A DNA stretch of 64,000 nucleotides, taken from NCBI RefSeq assembly GCF_013911085.1, contig NZ_JACERN010000024.1, positions 139,067 to 203,066 on the forward strand, given 5' to 3'. Below, one piece after another: positions 1 to 8,163 of the stretch; position 1 is the stretch's first letter; every line of letters starts with the position of its first letter. Source of the stretch: Aquitalea aquatica (GTDB taxonomy: Bacteria; Pseudomonadota; Gammaproteobacteria; Burkholderiales; Chromobacteriaceae). The position numbers and the translations under genes were made by a program. The notes beneath the pieces are model-generated. The model was not told where the DNA came from, ran no database searches, and saw only the letters and a program-made list of their open reading frames with translations.

Positions 1-1
1 G

Positions 2-202
2 CTTTCCGGGTTGGCGGGGCAGCTACCCTTTCTGCCAGAAAGTGAACTGGTCAAGCGTGGTGCCAGCTACCACAAGGCGGTGGAACCATGGGAGCCATGT
101 GCGTTGGTCGACCAGCGTGTTCTCAGCGGGCAGAACCCGGCTTCAACCGCGAGGCTGGCCGAACTATTACTGGAGGCATTGCGCACGCATTCCTGGCCGT
201 GA
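2..202 (+). CDS. DJ-1/PfpI-like class I glutamine amidotransferase family protein, C-terminal part
   Basis: Partial gene that enters from the left edge; only the last 66 residues are visible, in an open frame from base 2. The tail has the pattern seen at the C-terminus of DJ-1/PfpI/HchA-like proteins: a strand with an ALVDQRVLSGQNPAS-type segment followed by a final helix (ARLAELLLEALR). In this family the GQNPAS turn lies close to the active-site pocket, while the nucleophilic Cys elbow is upstream and outside the window. Members act as chaperones, deglycases or proteases, so the exact role cannot be named. The next gene begins 74 bases later on the same strand, so co-transcription is possible. 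Confidence 0.6.
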   Translation, partial: LSGLAGQLPFLPESELVKRGASYHKAVEPWEPCALVDQRVLSGQNPASTARLAELLLEALRTHSWP

Positions 203-276
203 TGCCCGACCGGTGCTGTGTCGGCGTAAGATAGGTCTGTTCCGGCCCGTGGCCGCAGTCAGCACAAGGAATCGTC

Positions 277-567
277 ATGAGTGTATTCATCTTTGCCACC
301 CTGCAATGCCAACCAGAAACCACTGCCGCAGTGTGCGCGGCCATGCGTGACATGCAGCAAGCCAGTCGGCAGGAGCCCGGCTGCCTGCAATACCAGGTAT
401 TGCAGGCGACTGATCAGCCCCATGTGCTGCATGTGTTCGAGGCCTATCAGGATATGGCGGCAGTCGAGGCACACCGGGCGGCGGCACACTATCTGGCTTA
501 TCGCGAGTGGGTGGCGGACAAGCTGGCCGCGCCGGTTGAGATAAAGCTGTTGCAGCCGCTGGACTGA
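277..567 (+). CDS. Antibiotic biosynthesis monooxygenase (ABM/YgiN-like) domain protein
   Basis: A 96-residue single-domain protein of the dimeric alpha/beta ABM fold, whose members (YgiN, ActVA-Orf6 types) oxidise quinols or other aromatics without a cofactor. Typical features are the first strand (FIFATLQCQPE), the helix with a run of alanines and the conserved EPGCLQYQV turn at about residues 38-46, and the HVFEAYQD strand. The length is normal for the family. The ATG at 277 follows an AAGGA ribosome binding site with good spacing. It ends at a strong hairpin shared with the convergent transporter gene. Substrate is unknown. Confidence 0.8.
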   Translation: MSVFIFATLQCQPETTAAVCAAMRDMQQASRQEPGCLQYQVLQATDQPHVLHVFEAYQDMAAVEAHRAAAHYLAYREWVADKLAAPVEIKLLQPLD

Positions 568-583
568 CCAATGGCTCAGCTGT

Positions 584-612
584 GACAAGGCCCGCTTACC
601 GCGGGCCTTGTC
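584..612. terminator. Bidirectional hairpin between convergent genes
   Basis: A perfect 12-bp inverted repeat (arms 584-595 and 601-612, loop TTACC) lies between the ends of the monooxygenase gene (+) and the transporter gene (-). It lacks a clean U-run on either side, so it may act with Rho or as an RNA 3'-end stabiliser. Confidence 0.6.
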
Positions 613-633
613 ATTGGTGTTGCGCTTGCTTCA

Positions 634-1941
634 TCAGCGACGAGCGGGCGCTACTGGCGGTTCTGCAATGGCTTCGATCCGTCCCAGCAGGAAGACAAAG
701 GCCAGCATGCCAATAATCAGCATCACCCCGGCCACCAGGAAAGCATTGGTAAAGGAGTGGGTGCTGCCCACGATATAGCCGGTGACGATGGGGGCTACCG
801 CGCCCATCATGTTGTTGGCGAAGTTCATGATGCCGCCCACCGTGCCGGTGCCGCCATGCGGTGCAATCAGCGAGGGCAGCGACCATCCCACCGGTGCAGC
901 AGCCGCCAGCCCGCTGAGCGCGATGGTGATCCAGATGATGGCGATGACCGGGTCGCTGGTGGTGGTCGCACCGAAAACTGCCAGTCCCAGCAGCATGCCG
1001 CTCAGCAGCACGCCTTTGCGCACAAGCGTTTCATCGTGACCACGGGCAATCAGGTGGTCGATCAGCCAGCCGCCTACCAGCAGGTCGGACAGGGTGGCGA
1101 ATATCCACGGGATGGCGGCATAGCTGGCTGATTTCAGAATACTCATATGCATGGTCTGCACCAGATAGCCGGGCAGCCAGGTCAGAAACAGGTAGAACAC
1201 ATAGCCATACGCAGCGAAACCGATGGACAGCCCCCACACCTTGCGCTGCCGCAACAGGTAAGCCAGCATGGCCAGCGATCCGCTCTGGCCCACGCCCTCG
1301 GGCGTGGCTCCGCCGTCCACGATATGGCGGTATTCCTCTGCCGACAGCTTGCTGTCCTGGCTTGGATCACGATAGATCAGGGTGAAGGCGACGAAGTAGG
1401 CCACGCTGAGCAGGGCCGTGAGGCCAAAGCCCCAGCGCCAGCCCAGATGGACCACGGTGAGCGCCACCAGCGGCACGCCGATTACATTGGAAAACTTGGC
1501 GGCAGCATCAAAAATCGCCGTTGCCATGGCCCGTTCGCGACGCGGGAACCAATAGCCGGTGGCCTTGGCGCTGACCGGAAAGCCTGGTGCTTCCGCCACA
1601 CCCAGCAGGGCGCGTGCCAGGAAAATACCGCCAAAGCCGCCGGCACAGGCGGTCAGCGTAGAGGCCACTCCCCACAGCAATGCTCCCCAGCGTCCCACCC
1701 GGGTAACACCGAAGCGATCCAGAATCATGCCTGTTGGAATCTGCAGTAGCGCATAAGTCCAGAAAAAGGCACTGAACAACAGGCCCAGATCGCTGTTGGA
1801 CAGATGAAATTCCTGTTGCAGCTGCGGGGCGGCCACCGACAGGCTGATGCGGTCGAAATAATTGACCAGTACGCCAATGCCCAGCAGGCCACCAATGCGC
1901 CAGCGCCGTTGCGGCATGGTCGTGGAGTGGAGTGTTGTCAC
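634..1941 (-). CDS. MFS anion:cation symporter, probable gluconate/sugar-acid permease
   Basis: A 435-residue inner-membrane protein of the major facilitator superfamily with about 12 hydrophobic segments. The N-terminus (GVLVNYFDRISLSVAAPQL, residues about 25-43) and the following ALLQIPTGMILDRFGVTR loop between TM2 and TM3 are characteristic of the anion:cation symporter family that imports hexuronates, galactonate and related sugar acids. The start is GTG at 1941, seven bases after a GGAG site. It lies 28 bases downstream of gntK on the same strand and below two gluconate-type operators, so gluconate or a related aldonate is the inferred substrate. Dedicated GntT-type permeases belong to a different family, so this would be a functional replacement. 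Confidence 0.82.
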   Translation of the reverse strand: MTTLHSTTMPQRRWRIGGLLGIGVLVNYFDRISLSVAAPQLQQEFHLSNSDLGLLFSAFFWTYALLQIPTGMILDRFGVTRVGRWGALLWGVASTLTACAGGFGGIFLARALLGVAEAPGFPVSAKATGYWFPRRERAMATAIFDAAAKFSNVIGVPLVALTVVHLGWRWGFGLTALLSVAYFVAFTLIYRDPSQDSKLSAEEYRHIVDGGATPEGVGQSGSLAMLAYLLRQRKVWGLSIGFAAYGYVFYLFLTWLPGYLVQTMHMSILKSASYAAIPWIFATLSDLLVGGWLIDHLIARGHDETLVRKGVLLSGMLLGLAVFGATTTSDPVIAIIWITIALSGLAAAAPVGWSLPSLIAPHGGTGTVGGIMNFANNMMGAVAPIVTGYIVGSTHSFTNAFLVAGVMLIIGMLAFVFLLGRIEAIAEPPVAPARR

Positions 1942-1969
1942 CTGAATTCTCCTTGTTAAGGATGTGTTG

Positions 1970-2479
1970 TTATTTGTCTTGAACCAGCTGTGGCAGCAGC
2001 TGCTGCAACAGGCTGTCTACTGGCTGGCTGACATCGCAGCGGATGCAGCTTTCATCGGCAGCCGGCTCTTCCAGATCGTGGAACTGGCTGTCCAGCAGAG
2101 TGCCGGGCATGAAATGGGCGCTGCGTGCAGCCATGCGCTCGGCAATCAGCGCTTTGCTGCCGGCAAGATGAACGAACAGCAAATTCGCATCGCCACGGCG
2201 CAAGGTGTCGCGGTAGCGACGCTTGAGTGCCGAGCAGGCCAACACCATGGGTTGGCCCTGGGCCACACCTGTGGCCAACCGTTGTGCCAGCAGCTCCAGC
2301 CAGCTCGCACGGTCGGCATCGGTCAGCGGAATGCCGGCTGCCATGCGTGCAATATTCTCAGCCGGGTGATAGCTGTCGCCTTCGATGTAGCTGGCGTTGA
2401 GTGCATTGGCCAGGGCCAGGCCCAGGCTGCTTTTGCCGCAGCCTGCTACCCCCATGACCACAATATTGGGAATATTCAT
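1970..2479 (-). CDS. gntK: Gluconokinase
   Basis: A 169-residue P-loop kinase that phosphorylates D-gluconate to 6-phosphogluconate for the Entner-Doudoroff or pentose phosphate route. The Walker A motif GVAGCGKS is at residues 10-17; the GDSYHPAENIARMAAGIPLTD segment and the later CSALKRRYRD segment are the substrate and lid signatures of GntK. Length equals the E. coli enzyme. I chose the ATG at 2479 because the family starts there; a longer frame begins at 2554 but runs through both operators. No Shine-Dalgarno sequence precedes 2479, because the operator palindrome fills that position. Co-transcribed with the downstream transporter. Confidence 0.9.
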   Translation of the reverse strand: MNIPNIVVMGVAGCGKSSLGLALANALNASYIEGDSYHPAENIARMAAGIPLTDADRASWLELLAQRLATGVAQGQPMVLACSALKRRYRDTLRRGDANLLFVHLAGSKALIAERMAARSAHFMPGTLLDSQFHDLEEPAADESCIRCDVSQPVDSLLQQLLPQLVQDK

Positions 2480-2493
2480 GTTAGCGCTAACAT
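2478..2493. promoter_or_regulatory. GntR-type operator O1, overlapping the gntK start codon
   Basis: Perfect 16-bp palindrome ATGTTAGCGCTAACAT. It fits the LacI-family gluconate repressor operator class (TGTTA...TAACA with a central CpG-type dyad). It covers the gntK ATG and the place where a ribosome binding site would be. Confidence 0.75.
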
Positions 2494-2533
2494 ATTGCAG
2501 TGAAAGAAAGCCGCCGAAGCGGTGAGTGCGGGA

Positions 2534-2547
2534 TGTTAGCGCTAACA
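2534..2547. promoter_or_regulatory. GntR-type operator O2
   Basis: Perfect 14-bp palindrome TGTTAGCGCTAACA, identical in its core to the site at 2478-2493. The two dyad centres are 55 bp apart, about five helical turns, which would suit two repressor dimers on one DNA face or a short loop. Confidence 0.75.
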
Positions 2548-2764
2548 AATTCATGGCAGCAACGTCTTTTCATGCTGCATGGCAGCAGAGCATGCTGGTT
2601 CAGTCTGCAGATGGTGGGGCGCTTAGCCTACGGCGGGTGGTTTGTACGGTTTTTTGTAGATGAAAGCACATTGGAATCAATGGCTTGACTTGTAGGTGCG
2701 GCTAGCCTGGGTTGGCTGGTGGACGGGAAAAGGACTGTGGCGCAGGCCACCACAGCCGCTGTGC

Positions 2765-3790
2765 TCAGGTACTGCCGCGCTGTTGCAGCTGGAAGCCCAG
2801 ATCAAGGCAATGGCTGGCGCTGGCGTCCTGCTGCCCCTGTAGCTGTTGCAGCAGCAGGCGGGCTGCGGCTGCGCCAATGGCAAAGCGCGGGGTGGCGATG
2901 GTGCTCAGTGCCGGTGTGGTCCAGGCCGCAGCCTGCAAATCGTTGAAACCGGCAATGGCCAGTTGCGTGGGAACAGCAATGCCGCGCTGCTGGCAGCGGG
3001 CAATGGCGCCGATGGCCAGGTCGTCATTACAGCAGAATACGGCGTCGCAGTCGGGGTGGGCGGCCAGCAGCTGATCGAGCAGGTCCGCCCCCAGCTGCAT
3101 GCTGGACGGGGCCGGGTTCAGCCACTCCAGCGCCGGGTCATGACAGCCGGCAGCGGACAGTGCCTGGCGGTAGCCTTGCAGCCGTTTCAGCACTCGTTCG
3201 TCCAGCTGGGCGGCCAGATAGGCGATGCGCCGTCGGCCACGCTCCAGCAGATGGCGGGTCATGGCTGCGCCGGCCGCTTCCTGTGACAGCCCGACGCAGG
3301 GCCTGCCGTCATCACTCAGATCCATCATGTATACCGCCGGCAGCTGTCGCTCCTGCAGGATGCGGCTGAATGCCTCGGCCTGCTGCAGCCCGGTCACCAG
3401 CAAACCGTCCGGGCTGTGTTGCAGGTAGGCCCGTAACAGCGCCAGTTCCTCGCTATCGCTGTAATGGGTATTGCCGATCAACATCTGGTAACCGGCCGGC
3501 TGCAGCACCGATTCGATGCCGGCCAAGGCGTCGATGAACACGGTGTTGCTCAGTGAGGGGATCAGCACCAGTACGGTGTGCGAGCGGGCTGATGCCAGCT
3601 GGCGTGCCGAGCGATTGGGTACATAGCCGAGTTGTTCGACTACCTGCAGGATTTTTTCACGCAGGGCCGGTGTGACCCGCTCTGGCGAGTGCAAGGCGCG
3701 GGACACGGTAATGGCGCTGACACCGGCCGCCTGGCCGACATCATGCATGGTGACGCCGGTGCCGGAACGAAGGCGCGGTTTTCTCGACAT
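2765..3790 (-). CDS. gntR: LacI-family transcriptional regulator, gluconate repressor
   Basis: A 341-residue LacI/GalR repressor. An N-terminal helix-turn-helix with hinge is clear (VTMHDVGQAAGVSAITVSRALHSPE, about residues 13-37), followed by the YVPNRSARQLASARS hinge and a periplasmic-binding-protein-like sensor domain (LVLIPSLSNTVFIDALAGIE onward). The resemblance to GntR of enteric bacteria and the pair of TGTTAGCGCTAACA palindromes in front of gntK support control of the gluconate genes; gluconate is the likely inducer. The gene is upstream of gntK on the same strand, with 285 bases between them containing both operators. Start at 3790 has only a weak AGGT-like site. Confidence 0.85.
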   Translation of the reverse strand: MSRKPRLRSGTGVTMHDVGQAAGVSAITVSRALHSPERVTPALREKILQVVEQLGYVPNRSARQLASARSHTVLVLIPSLSNTVFIDALAGIESVLQPAGYQMLIGNTHYSDSEELALLRAYLQHSPDGLLVTGLQQAEAFSRILQERQLPAVYMMDLSDDGRPCVGLSQEAAGAAMTRHLLERGRRRIAYLAAQLDERVLKRLQGYRQALSAAGCHDPALEWLNPAPSSMQLGADLLDQLLAAHPDCDAVFCCNDDLAIGAIARCQQRGIAVPTQLAIAGFNDLQAAAWTTPALSTIATPRFAIGAAAARLLLQQLQGQQDASASHCLDLGFQLQQRGST

Positions 3791-3949
3791 GCTCTACCTG
3801 CTGTGAAAGCCGGGCGACGCTGCCCGGTGGCGGAATTGTAACGCAGTCAGGCCCGCTCACGCTGTTTGCCGCTTGCTCTGCCCTGTTTGAAAATGCGGCG
3901 GCGGCGGTTATAGTGCCCCTCCCCAAAGTACAGGAGTCGACCAAGCGCG

Positions 3950-4831
3950 ATGACCCGCGGTGGTGGCACGGTAGAAATGCAAAAACTGTTTTATGGCTTG
4001 TTGTTGCTGGCATTGTGCGGCTGCGACAAAGACGGTGGCGTCAAGCTGCCGCGTGAAGTGAAAACGCTGGCCCAACTGGGCGAAACCGTAATGCGGCAGC
4101 TGCAAGCGGCCAGTGGCCAGGGGCCAGGGCCGGTGGGCGGGCAAAGCGACAAGGTGGTGCTGTCTGCACTGGTGCGGGGTGACAAGGCGGTGGGCCACCG
4201 CGATTTCAATGGGGCCAAGCGGGTACTGCCCAAGATATTTGCCGGCATGCAGGAGGATTTTTATTGCGGCTGTGCTTACGAGGGCAAGGCGGTGGACTGG
4301 CTATCCTGCGGTTATGTGCCGCGCAAGAACGCGGAACGCGCCCGACGCATCGAGTGGGAGCATGTGGTGCCGGCCTGGGTGCTGGGCCATCAGCGCCAGT
4401 GCTGGCAGCAGGGCGGACGCAAGAATTGTTCGAGCAATGACGACGTTTACCGGCTGGCTGAAGGTGACCTGAACAATCTGGTGCCGGCGGTGGGCGAGGT
4501 GAATGCCGATCGCAGCAATCTGTCTTACGGTGCCTGGGCCAAGCAGCCAACGCGCATTTACGGCCAGTGTGGCACGGTCGTCGATTTTGCTGGCAAGCGG
4601 GTTCAGCCGCGTGAAGAGGTGCGCGGCCGTGCAGCCCGCATCACCTTGTACATGCATCAGCGTTACGGGCTGAACATGAGCCGGCAGGACCGGCAGCTAA
4701 TGTGTGCCTGGGCAAGACAATACCCGGTGGACAGCTGGGAGGCGCAGCGCAATGCCCGCATTGTCGGTTTGCAGGGGGAGGGTAACTTCCTGGTCAGTCA
4801 GCCGGCGCGGCTGGCGGATGTCTGCGGTTAA
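3950..4831 (+). CDS. Endonuclease I family secreted DNase (EndA/Dns-like), probable lipoprotein
   Basis: Up to 293 residues. The His-Me finger core of the endonuclease I family is seen in RRIEWEHVVPAWVLG (about residues 131-145), where the EHVVPA His is the general base, followed by the DLNNLVPAVGEVNADRSN metal-site segment. Cysteines in FYCGCAY, QRQCW, NCSS and GQCG suggest disulfides, as in periplasmic Vvn/EndA enzymes. The N-terminus has a hydrophobic stretch ending LLALCGCDKD, which looks like a lipobox. The ATG at 3950 has an AGGAG 13 bases upstream; the ATG at 3977 gives a neater signal peptide and may be the true start. Likely role is degradation of extracellular or periplasmic DNA. 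Confidence 0.85.
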   Translation: MTRGGGTVEMQKLFYGLLLLALCGCDKDGGVKLPREVKTLAQLGETVMRQLQAASGQGPGPVGGQSDKVVLSALVRGDKAVGHRDFNGAKRVLPKIFAGMQEDFYCGCAYEGKAVDWLSCGYVPRKNAERARRIEWEHVVPAWVLGHQRQCWQQGGRKNCSSNDDVYRLAEGDLNNLVPAVGEVNADRSNLSYGAWAKQPTRIYGQCGTVVDFAGKRVQPREEVRGRAARITLYMHQRYGLNMSRQDRQLMCAWARQYPVDSWEAQRNARIVGLQGEGNFLVSQPARLADVCG

Positions 4832-4916
4832 GACCGGCTGACACAAGCCCCGCTCCGGCGATGCGCCTCCTTGCCGTACTGCTGATACTGTTGTCAGTGG
4901 TGCCAGGAGCTGCTGT

Positions 4917-5300
4917 TCAGGCAGCGGGGGTGTTCTTGCGCCGGCTGCGAGCCGGTTTGGCTACGCTCTCGGCCGCAGGCTGTTCTGCCGCGGCCGGGGA
5001 GGACGGGCTGTCAGTGCTGGCCAGGGGTGAGGTGCTGTCTTCCGCCACGCGCAGATCGGGGGCGATTTCGGTGAGCAGTTGTTCCAGCAACTTGCTACGG
5101 GCCGCGATGTGATGATCGAAGCGCCAGTCTTTCAACAGATCCAGAGCCACTTCGAAATAGCGCATATCGATCTGGTATAGCGCCCCCAAGTCAAAGGGCC
5201 GTCCCATTTCCAGTGCGGCGGCCAGGTCCTTCAATACCTGGACTTGCTCATGATCCTTATTTTCTTCGATAAAACGGCGGATTTTCTTGGCGGCGTTCAT
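4917..5300 (-). CDS. Conserved hypothetical protein
   Basis: A 127-residue soluble protein I do not recognise. Residues 1-80 are helical and charged (KKIRRFIEENKDHEQVQVLKDLAAALEMG) and look like a folded helical domain; residues 85-127 are low-complexity, rich in Ala, Pro and Ser, with a basic end (KPARSRRKNTPAA). The ATG at 5300 follows GAGGA with normal spacing, which supports expression. It stands alone between the endonuclease gene and the C45 gene. The opposite frame at 4861-5112 is not credible as a gene. Confidence 0.65.
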   Translation of the reverse strand: MNAAKKIRRFIEENKDHEQVQVLKDLAAALEMGRPFDLGALYQIDMRYFEVALDLLKDWRFDHHIAARSKLLEQLLTEIAPDLRVAEDSTSPLASTDSPSSPAAAEQPAAESVAKPARSRRKNTPAA

Positions 5301-5528
5301 GATGGCATTCCTCGGTGTCGCAGCGCTGACTTAATCATGTCAAGTAACAACAGCTGAACTTAAGTATTGTAAAAACCGGGTACAGTCTGCCACAGGCTTT
5401 GTTTGAAAATGATGACCAATTTATGACAGTGAGTGAAGCTGTCATCTGCGCTCAGGGTTAATACTGCCACCTGGCAGTCCGCAAGCGCCCTGAACAGGCG
5501 GGCGGCTTGCTGGCTTTTTGCTATGCGG

Positions 5529-6521
5529 CTAAGCGCCGTGATTGGCGTCGAAGCGCACATTCAGCACACCTTCCTGCACATCCAGGCAGTACTGTGGCCA
5601 GCGCATGTCTGGCCACAGTAGTTCTGCCATCAGGGTTTGCGGATGGTAGGCCGCCGTATACAGCGTGCCATAGCCACGGCCATAGGCGGTCTGGAATAGC
5701 GGCGGCCGTAGCAGCGTGCGCAGTACGCTATCCGCTGTTTCTGCCTTGCGTACCCCCTGGTTCAGCATCCATTCCCGTTCTTCAGACAGTGTGGCACGAG
5801 CATGCGCCTGCCATTCCACGCCGTGCTGATGGTTGGCCACAGCCGGGCGGTAGACCACTTCGGTCGGCCGGTCTGGTGCCACGAAGACGGTTGCCCACTG
5901 GCAATGGCGATCCAGCAGGGTGATGTTGTAGGTCATGTGCACCGGTAGGCGTTGCAAGATGGCCACGGCTTCGCTGGTATTGCCAGCCGTTTCCAGCACA
6001 TAGCGCATCACCAGCGGGATACCGAAGCCCTCGCCAACGGCGGTGCGGCCACCAAAGGATAGCGAAGCGGCCAGGCCGTCTTCGTTGATGCCGTCCAGCG
6101 CGCCCCACAGGCAGTCGCTCATGGCCAGCACCTGGCGGCCCAGCCAGCGGGTGGACAGCCAGCTCCCTTCCAGCAGTAGCGGAGCGTAGTCGTAATTGCG
6201 TGCCAGCAAGGGGCCTTCTACGCCGTAGGGGTCGATCCATACCGCTTGCGAGCAGCCGGAAATATACGATGGCGGACACCATTGCGACAGAAAACGCGCT
6301 TCCAGATCGCCGCCCCCGGCCAGTTCGCATAGTTGTAGATACAGCCCAGCCAGCTCAGGCATGTGCTGGCGCAGCGCACGTCGCCCAGCCAGATAAGAGG
6401 GCCGGGCACGATAGCCATCGCGCAGAAACCATTGCTGATAGGCCGGCCACCGTAGCTGGAACAGCGCCTGCCAGCGTGCTCCCGGCGTGTCTTCCCGGAT
6501 TGCTTCGAATGTACAGCGCAT
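5529..6521 (-). CDS. C45-family autoproteolytic acyltransferase/hydrolase (Ntn fold)
   Basis: About 330 residues. Similar in plan to the acyl-CoA:6-aminopenicillanate acyltransferase family: a short alpha segment, then a Gly-Cys processing site in YISGCSQAVW (Cys about residue 90), followed by the strand signature GPLLARNYDY that positions the substrate in the Ntn fold. After self-cleavage the Cys would become the N-terminal nucleophile, breaking or transferring an amide or acyl group. No signal peptide. The ATG at 6521 gives a family-like start; a GTG at 6548 would add nine residues. It is the last gene of a three-gene cluster with an ATP-grasp ligase and a nitrilase-type amidase, so it probably acts on the same unknown amide metabolite. 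Confidence 0.78.
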   Translation of the reverse strand: MRCTFEAIREDTPGARWQALFQLRWPAYQQWFLRDGYRARPSYLAGRRALRQHMPELAGLYLQLCELAGGGDLEARFLSQWCPPSYISGCSQAVWIDPYGVEGPLLARNYDYAPLLLEGSWLSTRWLGRQVLAMSDCLWGALDGINEDGLAASLSFGGRTAVGEGFGIPLVMRYVLETAGNTSEAVAILQRLPVHMTYNITLLDRHCQWATVFVAPDRPTEVVYRPAVANHQHGVEWQAHARATLSEEREWMLNQGVRKAETADSVLRTLLRPPLFQTAYGRGYGTLYTAAYHPQTLMAELLWPDMRWPQYCLDVQEGVLNVRFDANHGA

Positions 6522-6586
6522 GTGACTCACTAGGTTGATGGCCGCCACCGTCTTGCCGGCGGCGACCTGGGGTGGCGCTGAGGAGA

Positions 6587-8041
6587 TTATAGAATCTTGA
6601 AGGCGCCGGGGGCGGGAACTTGCTCTTCGTGCACGGCCATGATCGGCTTGGCGGCATAGTATTTCTTGATGCCGGCTATCCAGTTGCGTGCACGCTCGTT
6701 GAGGGCGAAATCATCGGTCATCGAACGGCCGCGCGTGATCAGGATACCCAGGTCGGCACCTTCGTAGCGGTAGTCGCCCGGCCCGCCGATGCGCAGGAAG
6801 AACGCCTCGTTTTCCGATTCGATATCCTGACGCTTGTAGTCGAAGCGGTGGTAGGACACCGAGCCATCGTCTGCCATGCGGTAGATGCCGGTGGCCGGGG
6901 CGTGGGTGATGATGTCCACATTGTTGGCGGTGTGCTTGATCACCAGCTGGCTCCAGCTGTCGATGAAGGCCGGGTTGGCCCAGCGCGCGTTGAGTTCTTC
7001 CACGTCCAGTTCGAACTCGATGCCGGAGAATTCCAGCAGGTGGAACAGGAACAAGGGCACATCGGCATAGGCGAAGGCAGCGTGATTGGTCATCGGGCTG
7101 GCACCGCAGATGCGCGGGTTCAGTTCGCCCAGATAGACTTCATCGGTGTCCTTGTCGATGAGGAAATCCAGGTCGAAGTAGCCGCGATAGCCTTCGGCCA
7201 TCAGCTGGTTGCCGAAGCGGTAAGCCATGTCACGTGCCTTGGCGCGGACTTCTTCGCTGAAGGCTCCGGGGAAGATCTCGTTGCCGCACCAGCCGCCGCG
7301 ATAGGGGGTCAGTTCTGCTTCGCCGACAACTTCGGTCAGCAGTGGGCCGACCAGTGTGCCGCTGCGGGTGGCACAGGCTTCCAGGGTGGCGCCGCGGCAG
7401 TTGATGCGCTTCATGATCTTGACTTCCGGGTCCTGGATGATTTCCTCGGCATGCCGGTCGAAGTCTGTTTCGCTGGAAATGAAGAAGGTGGTATGGCCGG
7501 AGTCGCCGAAGGCGGTCTGTACTACCAGTTGTTCGCCCAGACCATGTGTTTCGGCAATCTCGCGCAGATGGGCATAGCTGTCCACCTTGCACAGGGCATT
7601 GGGGACCGAAGGCACGCCAGCCTTGTTGCCGATGCGCACGGTTTCCATCTTGTTGTCACAGCGTTCACGTAAGGCCGCGCTGGGGAACCACACCTCAATG
7701 CCCAGTTCTTCGCACAGCCGTTCGGTTTCGGCATCGAACATCAGGAATACTGCCACCGGGCGGCCGCCGGCGCGCTCGACATAATCCACCACATCCTTGT
7801 GTTGCAGCAGATAGTTGTTGATGTCTTCGATGGACTGGAACTCTTCATGCGGCAGTTGCGGCGGCACGAACACATTGGGGTGGCGGCCATCGAGGCAGTC
7901 GATGTAGTTGATGTATTTGAAGCGATTGACCCACTGGTCTATGCCCAACAGGTTGAAGTTGGTGGCACTGATGAAGTAGATCGGCCGTTCATTGCGGTGA
8001 AACAGCAGGCGTAGATCGGAAATATTGCTGACTTTTTGCAT
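6587..8041 (-). CDS. ATP-grasp domain ligase of unknown substrate
   Basis: About 484 residues, with a pre-ATP-grasp N-terminal domain (MQKVSNISDLRLLFHRNERPIYFISATNFNLLG) and a central ATP-grasp fold: RCDNKMETVRIGNKAGVPSVPN is the lid entry, EQLVVQTAFGDSGHTTFF the ATP-binding strand, and YFDLDFLIDKDTDEVYLGELNPRICGASP the Mg-binding Glu/Asn site. ATP-grasp enzymes of this biotin-carboxylase-like type activate a carboxylate as an acyl phosphate and join it to an amine or other nucleophile. I chose ATG 8041 because of its GGGAG site; an ATG at 8167 overlaps the upstream stop codon as ATGA and would add a basic 42-residue N-terminal stretch. The substrate is not predictable from sequence alone. 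Confidence 0.8.
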   Translation of the reverse strand: MQKVSNISDLRLLFHRNERPIYFISATNFNLLGIDQWVNRFKYINYIDCLDGRHPNVFVPPQLPHEEFQSIEDINNYLLQHKDVVDYVERAGGRPVAVFLMFDAETERLCEELGIEVWFPSAALRERCDNKMETVRIGNKAGVPSVPNALCKVDSYAHLREIAETHGLGEQLVVQTAFGDSGHTTFFISSETDFDRHAEEIIQDPEVKIMKRINCRGATLEACATRSGTLVGPLLTEVVGEAELTPYRGGWCGNEIFPGAFSEEVRAKARDMAYRFGNQLMAEGYRGYFDLDFLIDKDTDEVYLGELNPRICGASPMTNHAAFAYADVPLFLFHLLEFSGIEFELDVEELNARWANPAFIDSWSQLVIKHTANNVDIITHAPATGIYRMADDGSVSYHRFDYKRQDIESENEAFFLRIGGPGDYRYEGADLGILITRGRSMTDDFALNERARNWIAGIKKYYAAKPIMAVHEEQVPAPGAFKIL

Positions 8042-8163
8042 GGGGTGCTCTCCCTGAGCGGCTCGCGGTGGGGTCTGGGGTTTCTGTGGCTGCAAGGTGG
8101 CTTGCCGCCAGCTCTGCAGCCATTGCCGGCAATAGCGCAGCCAGCCTATTGCCAGGATGCTGG

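Noticed and set aside
2500..2688. Short plus-strand frame between gntK and gntR
   Set aside because: Runs through operator DNA, has no ribosome binding site and no family resemblance.
4861..5112. Plus-strand frame with a hydrophobic start, opposite the hypothetical gene at 4917
   Set aside because: No ribosome binding site, and the opposite strand has a better start and composition.
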